64,000 bases of DNA from Marchantia polymorpha subsp. ruderalis (Eukaryota; Streptophyta; Marchantiopsida; Marchantiales; Marchantiaceae). The stretch spans positions 13,214,001 to 13,278,000 of the forward strand of contig AP031358.1 in assembly GCA_037833965.1 (NCBI GenBank), written 5' to 3'. Below, piece by piece: positions 45,432-53,989 of this stretch. The notes under the pieces were generated by a model. It saw nothing but the letters and a program-made list of their open reading frames with translations, was not told the DNA's origin and made no database searches. Every line of letters begins with the position of its first letter. Positions within the stretch are counted from its first letter, which is position 1. The position numbers and the translations under genes are program-made.

Positions 45432-47894
45432 ATGACCTTCGACCGGGCGGCGGAGAACGTCCCATTCTTGAATTTGCGATTCCAATCTCTTGTGCGCGCT
45501 GCGCGCATCCATCTGCTGGCTGCGGACCATTCTCGACGTCGTCACACAAGAGATTTCTTGTTGATTGAGGGAGAAGTGAGTGCGCGTGATTTGGAATTGA
45601 GAGCGATTAGAGTTTGCCGAGAGAGAAGGAAACGCGGACAGTGCGGAAGTAGAATGAGCGGGCGAGCGAACCCCAGGAACGCAATGACGAGACCGAGCAG
45701 ATTGCGGATGGTGCCACTTCGCCTGCCGCAGAACGGGCTGCGCGCTTTCGAAGAGCGCTTAATAGCAAGAAAGCTCGATTTCTTGCTATGGGGATGGAAT
45801 TACATCTGCGCGAATATGGTGCGCGAGTGGCTAGAGCCACAGGGACCACCCTCGCGCGGATTGCGTCCGCATGTTGACCGGTGGACAGTCCAAGATTGGG
45901 CGCAGGCGTTGGGAAGATGTGCTGGCATGCCAGGGCATCTTCTTTTCGACAGTGAGAGCATCAAGGTGACCAAGCAAGAAGAGGCACAATTTGTGGAGCT
46001 GTTCAAGACCGGGAGGTCTACCAAGAATGGGTACAGGACCCGTGATTACAAGGATCGATTTCGCCGGACTCTGTCCGCGGCGCTGATGCAATTACTGCAG
46101 CCGCACCGCGCCTGCTACATCACATTGTGGCAGGTCTCTTTTGTGGAGTGCGTCATCGAGGGAACTCCAATTCACTGGGCGAGCATCCTGCACAGGGTGA
46201 TGCGACAGCACGCGTTTGAGGAGAAGGGGGGAACTCTAAACCATCTTTCTCCTTTCCTCATCAATTTTTATCGACAGCGGAATTGTTTGACAGCGGCGGA
46301 GCTTGAACATTTTCCGCCATTGTCCATCGACCATCCCGGGAAGTATGTGCGGGAGAACGAGGTCGACACTGATGCGGAGGAGTCACCGACTTCTACCCCA
46401 TCAAGACGGAGGGATGAAGGGAGACACACTCCTGCAGCGCGAGTGCCGCGGAAGCGGCGATGGAGGGAAGAGTCCGAAGAGGAGCAGCATCAAGAACCCT
46501 CTGCTCCCATTCGACCGCGGCCGCTGTGCGAGCCATACAGCCGGCCGAAGCAGAAGGCACGCAGACTGGTGTTACCAGCTGACAGTGCAGACACGGCGAC
46601 GATTGCGACGGAGATAGGAAGTGCGTCGCCAGAAAGGCGAGAGGAAGCACGGACGACCCAAGGAACAACGGGCCACGCTGCAACCTCGTCGGGAGAGAGG
46701 CCGCCTACGGGCCAAGGGCCTCCGGAGTTACCACGTGCGATGCGGACAGATGTTCCGTTTGCGCACAGGCGAACCTCCGCGGACGGACGAGCCTCCGCGG
46801 ACCGGCGAACACAAGTGGACGTGGATCTACGCTTACGCGTGGGAAGGAGCAGTCCGCCTGTGCACAGGCGCTCACCTGTGCACAGGTCGCCTGTGCACAG
46901 GTCGCCTGTGCACAGGACACCTCCACACGTGCCGCCTGTGCACAGGCAAGAATCACCCCCGTTCCAACGCAGGAAGGGGAAGGAGCCGGCGGAAGAACCG
47001 CCTACGAGACACCGGCCCTCGGGGCCAGACCCTCCGGCGCACCACGCGCCGCAATTTGCGCCTTCGGCGCCAGGGCCTTCGAGCCGAGGAGATACGAGCA
47101 GAGAGCGTGTGGAGGCCGCACCATCGGCGGGAAGTCCGCCGATAGATGCGCCTTCGGCGGTAGGGCCTATAGGCCAAGGAACATCGGGCGTGCGGCCCCC
47201 GGCCATGTCGCCTTCGGCGATAGATGTCCGCGGCGCTACGCCTGCGACGGACAAGGCGCCGGCAAATGCGCCTGCGCACGGGCCGGGCACAGCCCCCACG
47301 GACCGATCGAGGGAGCAGCAGACGGAGGAGCGGAGTGACTGTCCGCGGGATGAAATCTCGATACGCGATGCGCAATCCAACCCCGCGCAGCCACCCTCCG
47401 CTCAATCGCCTTCGGCGACGGACGACGGCGACAGAGAGAATGCGGTAGGCAATCAACCAGCGAGCGACGGGGATGCCGCTCGGATACATTCGCCTTCCGC
47501 CTTAGACATTTTGGCGACGAGCAGCGAGGATGCAGCCGTGCCTTCGCAGGCAGCACACGTCGAGGACGTGCAGCCCCACTCGGGGCAGTCGCCGACACAA
47601 TCAATGGCGACTGAAATTCTCCACTCGGATGATGACGACGGAGGCTCCACGGAAGAAATGTCAGGAGCAGAAGACACCGAGGAGGAGGAGGAGGAAATTG
47701 TTGGAGCGCCGGCGGTGGCGCTCTCTGAGCAGGTGATTCCGTTGCTGCGGTACTTGGATCGCAAGGTCGATAAATACGCCGACCCACTCCAGCCGGGATC
47801 TTACATCGAGTTAGTGCGCAGGCGGACTCGCACTAAAGTCCACACCAGCAAGCTATTAGCTAGAGTGGACCAGGAGTTGAGGGACTTGAAGTAG
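45432..47894 (+). CDS. Element ORF, N-terminal part: plant transposon-associated protein (820 aa)
   Basis: ATG at 45432, TAG at 47892-47894. Residues of about 110-290 form a folded-looking domain (LLWGWNYICANMVREWL, WTVQDWAQALGRCAG, RRTLSAALMQLLQ, then TPIHWASILHRVMRQHAFEEKGGTLNHLSPFLINFYRQR). It resembles the domain often found in plant transposon ORFs of unknown role, which has a G-x-P-I-x-W-A-x-I-I-x-x-M pattern. Then follows a long Pro/Arg/Ser/Ala-rich region with PVHR repeats encoded by DNA palindromes, a very acidic patch (DDDDGGSTEEM...EEEEEEIVG) and a final helical part (VIPLLRYLDRKVDKYADPLQPGSYIEL). No polymerase, nuclease or transposase motif is visible. The function is unknown; gag-like packaging or DNA binding are guesses. 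Confidence 0.7.
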   Translation: MTFDRAAENVPFLNLRFQSLVRAARIHLLAADHSRRRHTRDFLLIEGEVSARDLELRAIRVCRERRKRGQCGSRMSGRANPRNAMTRPSRLRMVPLRLPQNGLRAFEERLIARKLDFLLWGWNYICANMVREWLEPQGPPSRGLRPHVDRWTVQDWAQALGRCAGMPGHLLFDSESIKVTKQEEAQFVELFKTGRSTKNGYRTRDYKDRFRRTLSAALMQLLQPHRACYITLWQVSFVECVIEGTPIHWASILHRVMRQHAFEEKGGTLNHLSPFLINFYRQRNCLTAAELEHFPPLSIDHPGKYVRENEVDTDAEESPTSTPSRRRDEGRHTPAARVPRKRRWREESEEEQHQEPSAPIRPRPLCEPYSRPKQKARRLVLPADSADTATIATEIGSASPERREEARTTQGTTGHAATSSGERPPTGQGPPELPRAMRTDVPFAHRRTSADGRASADRRTQVDVDLRLRVGRSSPPVHRRSPVHRSPVHRSPVHRTPPHVPPVHRQESPPFQRRKGKEPAEEPPTRHRPSGPDPPAHHAPQFAPSAPGPSSRGDTSRERVEAAPSAGSPPIDAPSAVGPIGQGTSGVRPPAMSPSAIDVRGATPATDKAPANAPAHGPGTAPTDRSREQQTEERSDCPRDEISIRDAQSNPAQPPSAQSPSATDDGDRENAVGNQPASDGDAARIHSPSALDILATSSEDAAVPSQAAHVEDVQPHSGQSPTQSMATEILHSDDDDGGSTEEMSGAEDTEEEEEEIVGAPAVALSEQVIPLLRYLDRKVDKYADPLQPGSYIELVRRRTRTKVHTSKLLARVDQELRDLK
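46857..46946. repeat. Five CCTGTGCACAGG palindromes inside the ORF
   Basis: Perfect 12-bp palindromes at 46857-46868, 46875-46886, 46890-46901, 46905-46916 and 46935-46946. In the ORF frame they encode the repeated peptide PVHR(S/R). Confidence 0.95.
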
Positions 47895-47906
47895 AAGCAT
47901 GAGTGC

Positions 47907-48584
47907 TTGTGGGGACAGTACAAGCTTAATCAGAAATTCTACAAGCACTCCGAGAAGATGAAGGATGAGAAACTGGGCGAGCTCACCAAGGAGCAGGTGA
48001 AGGTCAAGGAAGCACTCGATTCTAAGCAGGCCCAGAATCGGATTTTGTCAGAGGAGCTCGTGCGACAGACGCGGTTGTTGGAACAATGTCAGCTCGCACG
48101 GCAGGCGGATGAAGAATTAATCCGCAGGTTACAGTCAGAGTGTGGCGAATTGAGGGCGCAACGTGCTGAAGCCGAATCGCAATTAGTGACAATTGAAGAG
48201 GATCGCAGGAAGGAGGCGGATCGCACGAAGGTGGAGACGGCGAGGCGAGTCGCCCACTGTCTCAAGGGCTACGCCCACTGGGAAGTGAAGGCGCAGGAGA
48301 AACTCACACTGCGTGAGTTTGAATTGCGCGCAGCCGGGTTGTTGTCAGGCGACAGTAGGAGTCGGCGGAAGGTAGCGAAGAAGCTCGAGGCCTTTCTGTC
48401 GAAGGCACAGGATACCATGTCCGCCCTCGAGGGGGAGGTGTCCGCGGCGTTGCAGCGGTTGGGACTGCGTAGTCGAGCGGAAGAGTGGCAGGGTAGGGAG
48501 TTAGTGCGCGGTAGTCGGCCGCGTAGGAGACGTAGTACAGGTTCCGCGGAGTGTAGTGTAGCGTGGTTCCGTGCAGGCGTGTAG
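47907..48584 (+). CDS. Element ORF, C-terminal coiled-coil part in the same frame
   Basis: This is the same reading frame as the upstream ORF, separated only by the TAG at 47892. The open frame resumes directly after that stop. Long charged helices follow (KMKDEKLGELTKEQVKVKEAL, EELVRQTRLLEQCQLARQADEELIRRLQSECGELRAQRAEAESQL), a pattern of an extended coiled coil, and a smaller helical domain (KVAKKLEAFLSKAQDTMSALEGEVSAALQRLGL). It has no ATG near its beginning, so it is either reached by readthrough or is the broken end of one roughly 1,050-residue protein. Confidence 0.6.
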   Translation: MWGQYKLNQKFYKHSEKMKDEKLGELTKEQVKVKEALDSKQAQNRILSEELVRQTRLLEQCQLARQADEELIRRLQSECGELRAQRAEAESQLVTIEEDRRKEADRTKVETARRVAHCLKGYAHWEVKAQEKLTLREFELRAAGLLSGDSRSRRKVAKKLEAFLSKAQDTMSALEGEVSAALQRLGLRSRAEEWQGRELVRGSRPRRRRSTGSAECSVAWFRAGV

Positions 48585-49594
48585 CGTAGTGCAGTGTAGT
48601 GCTAGGTAGGACTTAGAAGGTATAAAATAGTTCCAGGCGTTTTGCCTGGGGTTCTTTCCCATCAGAAGTGCAGATCAGGAACCCATTTCCTTTGCGTGTT
48701 TGTGTCCTTGAGTTCTGTCACCACGTACGAGGAGTTACAACTTAGCGTTCCGCATTTTGTAGCTGAAGGCCTTCGGCCGAATGTTCAGAGCTAGTACATT
48801 GGTTAGAGACTTGAGTAGTTCGGATCTGCACCCGCGGGTGACTGCCGATGCTCAGAGCCAGTGACTAGTTAGATACTTGAACAGTTTCGCCCCTACACCT
48901 TCGAGTGTTCCTTTCTGATTGTACTCCCTTGGGATTTTTCCCCTGAATGCCAAAGTGAAGTTTTGCTACTTCGTGTAAGCCTTGGTTGTAAATTCAGGTT
49001 ACGCTGCAGCAGGTGCCTTGAGGGTAACCCCTGTAGTATTTCTGGGAATGACAAGTGCCTGAGAATTCAAACTCTTCAATAGACTGTTGTTGTGTTACTG
49101 GAATGTTTCACAGTGAATCCTTCAGTGCGGACCTGTGTTCTCTGCGCGTTTTGTGAGTTGAGAGTGTTGTTCACCGCGTAGGAGTGACTTCGATCCGAAG
49201 TAGGCAGTCCAAACCGGGTTTCCTACACTAGCAGCAAGCTAGTGGAAGTGTTGTAAAAGCCGGAGTTGGAAGTCACTGCCCGCAGCTTTGCCGAGTGTAC
49301 TCTTGAGAGACTTTCCCCCTGAAATCTTGAAGTAGAGGTCCTAACGGATCTCTGGGTTGTGTTTCTGTAGTTTCAGGTGTGTGTGCGTGTGTGTGTTACG
49401 CTGCACTGTGCGACCTCCGAGTGCGCTCCGAGTGGACACTTGCAGTATTTCTGGGAGTGACAGTCGCCTGAGAATTCAAACTCCTCAATAGTCTGTTAAA
49501 ACGTGACACTTTGTACCCTGTGTGTTCCTCTGTCCCTGTGGGTTCGACCTTTCTACCACTATATTGCAGTTTTAGCCTTTAGTGGGTTATTACA
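48585..49594 (+). other. 3' tail of the element with internal direct repeats
   Basis: No coding. A roughly 53-bp direct repeat occurs at 49035-49087 and 49444-49497 (AGTATTTCTGGGAATGACA, GAGAATTCAAACTC). A looser repeat pair lies at about 48780-48840 and 48847-48900, and TGTG-rich DNA at about 49379-49396. The element ends in TTATTACA. Confidence 0.7.
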
Positions 49595-50022
49595 ATCGTC
49601 CAGCCCAGCAGCCAAAGCCCCAGAGCTTCATTGTAGTCGACAAGAGACTCGCTGGCCACAAACGCAGCACGAACACCGAAGGCCGGAATCTGAATCACAG
49701 CGAACGACAGCCAGAATGCACCATATGACGAGAATGCAGTGGCTCCAAAAGTGTTTCCAGTCGAGAATTCCCACATTCCAGCCAGAAGTTGCGCCAATCC
49801 ACCGTAGCCAGCAGCCAAACCAGTGACGACAGTATGAGGAGCACTCTGTGGAATAATCACTCCAGCGTTGTGGCAAGACAGCACAAATGTCGTCAAGGCG
49901 AATCCCATGAGCCCCAGAGGAGCAGGGTTAGCAACCACAGATTTTGTATGAATGGGTCTGGACAGGAGATCCTCCAATCGAGATGCCTTTTCCAAATCAC
50001 GTTCGTGCGTTGGGTACGACAT
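49595..50022 (-). pseudogene. Transporter gene C, 5' part (split)
   Basis: ATG at 50022 begins [23 protein letters not shown] and continues in frame through [24 protein letters not shown] and [16 protein letters not shown], where the 5.4-kb insertion cuts it. The TATA box and leader are still present, so a truncated transcript reading into the element is conceivable. The rest is at 43921-44183. Confidence 0.93.
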
Positions 50023-50374
50023 TGTCGATGCGTTCTCGGTCCTGCAGAAGAGAAGCTTGTGGCTTTCGGAATCCCGATCGAAGGAGCTCAAGCCCTGGAG
50101 AAGCGTCGTTTGGGACGAAACTCACTCACTCTGGATGTCAGAGCGAGAAGCGCGACTGGATGTTGAGACTGCTGAATCTAGTCTGTCGCTGGCTTCCGGA
50201 TTGGATTCGTTTACGCTTGCAGCAAGTCAAGACTGCTTCCTCCTGTTTGATGAAAGCCCAAGCATCTGATATATATACATTCCTCAGGACATTCAACACC
50301 AGCCTGTTGACGAGCATGCCAAAATCAGCTCTCGACAAAGAATGCTATATTCCGGCTTCTCATGACAACTAGTC

Positions 50375-50433
50375 TATTTATATAAACGTCAAATTCTCGA
50401 AGTTACAGACATGGAGCGTTCTACCCACTTGGG
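50375..50433 (-). promoter_or_regulatory. Promoter of gene C
   Basis: On the minus strand, CCCAAGTGGG (50433-50424) precedes TATATAAATA (50384-50375), which is 362 bp before the ATG at 50022. The G-box core ACGT seen before A and B is AAGT here. Confidence 0.6.
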
Positions 50434-51892
50434 ATAAAGCAGTTGTACATTCTCCTTTTGCTCACGAGGCTCGCAACTTTCTTGGAGTATTGATACCTAC
50501 TATCGGTTCGGCGGTTGGCACCTCTAAGTGTTGGATCGCGAGCACTTTCTCGCTCCTCTTGCTGTTTCCAGATGTGCTCGTGAGCAGCTACCACACCTGT
50601 AGCAGGTTTGATCTCTCCTCTCCCCCATTTTGCATTTGAGTGGGCAGACGTCCAAACTTAGACTAATCTCGAAGCTCGTCACCTCAGTTCAACACGGGGA
50701 TAATCCAAGGGAAGCAAAGAAGGATTACAATATATGGTTAAAATATTCTGAAAACTGCACAAGCATCAACTAATGTGAAATCGCACGAAAGTGGCATATA
50801 TGAACTTCGTGGCTTCAACTATTCTTAACAAAAGCACGTCGTTATATTTTGAATTTTTTGAGACAAATGGTGAAAATTCCACTGCAATAAGAATAAAATA
50901 CAAACCGCCGCAGAACCGAGAAATGCAAGCCTGAAGGGTAATATTTAAGTTTTCAACTACCTGATAAAACCAACCAAAACTAACTAGATGAACATACCTC
51001 TAATCGGGTGTGTATGCACCCATCTAACCTTATCACCTTCAAATGTGCATATAGTTTCATTTAGAGTCCCCTGACTCAGGAACATTTTGCAGCCGGTTGC
51101 TGTTTCTCTAGCAATTGAACAAACAACCATGCCATTCTAGCCAGATCCACCTTCGCATCCCATAGCGCACGCTCCTGTTGAGCAATGGACTATTGGGTTG
51201 TCTTGAAAATACACGCGTTTGGTCATACATGATAATACCTGGTATTGTAAATACATGATCGAACATACATGAGCGACCAGGTATTGGTACCTTGCCCAAG
51301 AGTAGCAGGCAGCTCTGCCTCCAAGATGGCATTGTTGCCATATCAAGGGAGTTCAAGGCATCGTGTGCACGGATATATCAAGAAGACGATATAAAAATGT
51401 GATAGCAAAAAATCTGATAGCGTTCCGAGCGGCTACACAGTAAAAAAAAAAGCCATGGATCAATGATTTGGGAACTCCTTGGTCGCAGAAGCTACAATTT
51501 TCAGAAATTGTTGAAAGAGTAACATGTCGCCACTGGTTGACGATAATCACACAATGATAGAAGCTCCACAAGAATGTCGCTTCCTTGCGGGGGCGGTCAG
51601 GAATTCAAACCTCGGCCCAATCGAAAACAAAGTTTGCTGGCACTAGCGCTCAACCTAAGTGTTTGTCGCGAAAGACGCCAATGGCGGCCATGACTAGCCA
51701 TGTAGGCGTAGAGTGACTCACCAGTCCTCTAGGTCTAGCAGCCTGTATCAAAAGTAAGAAGAGCAATGGGTGCCAAATACTTAAGCATGGATTTAACCTG
51801 CTTTGTGTCTAGCGCATCCATTGTAATGATTTCAGTGCGAGCAAGACAAACTTTGTACATACTAGTGCCCTGTGATGGTCGATACAAAGCTA
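50434..51892. other. Upstream region of C, then inserted DNA from about 50840
   Basis: To about 50838 this matches the upstream flanks of D and E. Then homology is lost until about 56354, where it resumes (ACGTCGAGATATTTAGTTGTAAC, compare 59404). The 5.5 kb between is inserted or rearranged DNA; nothing coding is recognised in its first kilobase. Confidence 0.5.
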
Positions 51893-52515
51893 CAGTAGAA
51901 CCTCTATAATCTTATCAAGCTGGGACCGGTCCTTTTTGATAAGTTTATAGAGGTGATAAGTTTCTAGAGTTTATTAAAATTGATTCATTTAATTTTGCTT
52001 GATTGGTCTCAGAACCATCCGGAAGGTTGCAGAAAGGTATGGAAGGTTAGAAAGGTTACGGCAAGGAATGCATGACATCGAAAAGACATAGAAGTTGTTT
52101 GATACCCAGGTTCCGTGTGTATTGGCTGTGGTATTGTAATGGGGTGTGTAGGGCACTGTATCCTGGCGTACTGTATACAGTTGGACTGTGTAGAAGAAAA
52201 CTTCTCAAAATGTCAACAACTTAACCCAGGAAAATCCCTAACCCACGTCAGATACTTAAGCAGCCAACAAACAAATGTGAACAAAAGCTTAGGCAGACAA
52301 CCATTACAAGTTTCTTTAGTCGATCATAGTCGTACAAATATAGCTCGGAAAGCACATCAACCTGAATATAAGTTTATAAAAAATTCGGGGCAACCAAAAC
52401 TTGATAAGTTATAAGATTATAAATTTTTGGCCTGGTCCCATGCCGGGACCGCACAATTTGATAAATTTTTGGAGGTTATAAATTTATGGAGTATAAATTT
52501 ATAGAGGTTCTACTG
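51893..52515. mobile_element. Pogo/Emigrant-like MITE, 623 bp
   Basis: The ends are perfect inverted repeats, CAGTAGAACCTCTATAA at 51893-51909 and its complement at the right end. A TA target duplication flanks it (51891-51892, 52516-52517). Subterminal GGGACCGG/CCGGGACC motifs face each other. The end sequence is close to the CAGTAAAACCTCTATAA ends I recall for plant Emigrant/Lemi (Tc1/mariner, pogo group). No transposase is present; the frame at 52115-52414 is not one. Confidence 0.88.
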
Positions 52516-52517
52516 TA

Positions 52518-53169
52518 TTAGCGACCGAAACTCAGTACTCACCATGAAGGTACTGTGAGTTTCTGGTATCAAAATGCTTGTACGATCGTGCGATACTGGA
52601 GGAAAGATTTCTAAAGATGTCTAAAACATGATCAAAGTATCACCCACAACCTTGTCAGCATAGATCCCAAGCCATTCTCTTGGAACCGATTGGAATTGTG
52701 TGCGTTGACGGATGATCTTCCACTCCGCAAATATCTTGGACTGAAACAAGTCTATTTGGCTTCTTTTTAGATTTTGCATTCTGTGTCGGAGTTGTTGCTC
52801 CTGCCAAGTCAATAATTGCATGGTATCAAAAAATCAAAGATCACGCAGACACCGTAATCCTCTACCTGTCAATTGGCGAGCTCGAAGTAGGCTAAAACCA
52901 AAGTTATTGTCAACAAAATGTGTCTTCCACCAGAGCGGAGTGTTCTGCATTTACTTGAGGTCGGAGGTTTAGCATACATCAATGAACTAAGAAAATACCA
53001 AACTTATATAAGTCTGTTCCATAGAAGGTAGCATCGGGGTGTTGAAAATTTAGCAAAGAGTGCTCATTGCAAACTACGTGACCAAGAGGCTGACCCATGT
53101 GACCTAAGACTAGCCAAACGATGTCATAGAGACATATGAAGTGAGGACGTAGTGGGAACTTGATCACTC
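52518..53169. other. Decayed DNA, possibly 3' end of a LINE
   Basis: A minus-strand frame at 52979-53167 might continue the LINE remnant to its right, but I see no reverse-transcriptase motif. Confidence 0.3.
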
Positions 53170-53850
53170 ACTTCCACATAAGTGCCATGAGTGACTACTC
53201 CGTATCAATGATGCCCAGTACTCCAATGTGTCTAGCTGTGCAGAAGTGGTCCCAACGAACACGCGCCCTTGCATTTTCTTCCGTACTGGCCCACACATAG
53301 TTTCAGAGTGATGCACAAATGGTGTGTAGAACTGTTGTTGATCAGGTCCAAATGCCAAGGAAGTAGCAAGGCGTCGAAAGAAGTACAATCTCGTGCCAAT
53401 GATTTCCAAAGAATACAACGTGTGAAGGAATCATTTCGAGCGTAAATGTTCACAAAGTCAATGACTCCTCCAAGAAGGCCGTGTAAAATAAACCAATGAG
53501 CACGATTGTCCAGAAGTGAGTTAGAGTCTCCAAATTTGCATTGCCAACGCGGATGAACAAGCGTGATTATCCCATTGGATCCTGCACCTTGGTCATTCCG
53601 ATAGTGGCCCTATCCCACCGAAGACTTCAAACTTAAGTATTTGGCATGTTTATAGAGTCTTCCTCCTACCTGAACTGCTGCTAACCCACGGAGCTTGTGC
53701 TCGTAAATAGCCATCACGTATAGTGCAAGAATGCAATCTTTATTATAAGACTGCAAGTGCGCAATTGCTGCACCATCGTTCAAACTCGCGCACGTTGTAG
53801 GATAGAAAGTGTATCTTCATTCTTGACTTGAAAGTAAACTGGCATCCCCG
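53170..53850 (-). pseudogene. LINE ORF2 endonuclease remnant
   Basis: The minus strand reads KIHFLSYNVR at about 53818-53789, the opening of LINE apurinic-type endonucleases. In shifted frames it continues with VMAIYEHKLRGL, GAGSNGIITLVHPRW (about 53590), AHWFILHGL and GVIDFVNIYARNDSFTRCILW (about 53470-53405). The order EHKLRG, HPRW, NIYA-ND, LW fits the endonuclease domain of L1-like plant LINEs. Frameshifts and a stop break it, and the polymerase half is not visible. Confidence 0.65.
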
Positions 53851-53989
53851 CCGCTCTTAAGTGAAGGTTTCTGAAAGCCCCAAACATCGTAAGCTCTTGG
53901 TCGAGTGTTGATAGGCGTCATAACCTGGTGAGCCGCAGCTCTCAGCCCGCTGATGGAAGCGGTCGGCAGTGCTTGATCATTGCGCTGGT

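Larger units (their letters stand above)
44184..49594 (+). mobile_element. 5.4-kb mobile element with short terminal inverted repeats, inserted in gene C
   Basis: The boundaries are exact because intact paralogs show the empty site. ATCGT is duplicated on both sides (44179-44183 and 49595-49599). The element starts TGTGGTACCCCAC and ends GTGGGTTATTACA, so its ends are imperfect inverted repeats (14 of 20 positions match). I see no direct long terminal repeats, reverse transcriptase or transposase. Contents: a GC-rich leader with palindromes, a long ORF interrupted by one stop (45432-48584), and a tail with internal direct repeats. TG/CA ends with a 5-bp duplication are typical of LTR elements, while inverted ends without LTRs suggest a DNA transposon. 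The class is unresolved; it appears non-autonomous. Confidence 0.9.

Noticed and set aside
44692..46946. CRISPR-like array from the repeated palindromes
   Set aside because: The genome is eukaryotic, spacers are short and irregular, and the repeats lie partly inside a coding frame.
44184..49594. Calling the 5.4-kb element a standard LTR retrotransposon
   Set aside because: TG/CA ends and the 5-bp duplication fit, but neither end sequence occurs at the opposite end as a direct repeat, and no pol domains are visible.
51141..51356. Minus-strand frames as the missing LINE polymerase
   Set aside because: No F-A-D-D or other polymerase motif is visible; the pieces are too short to assign.
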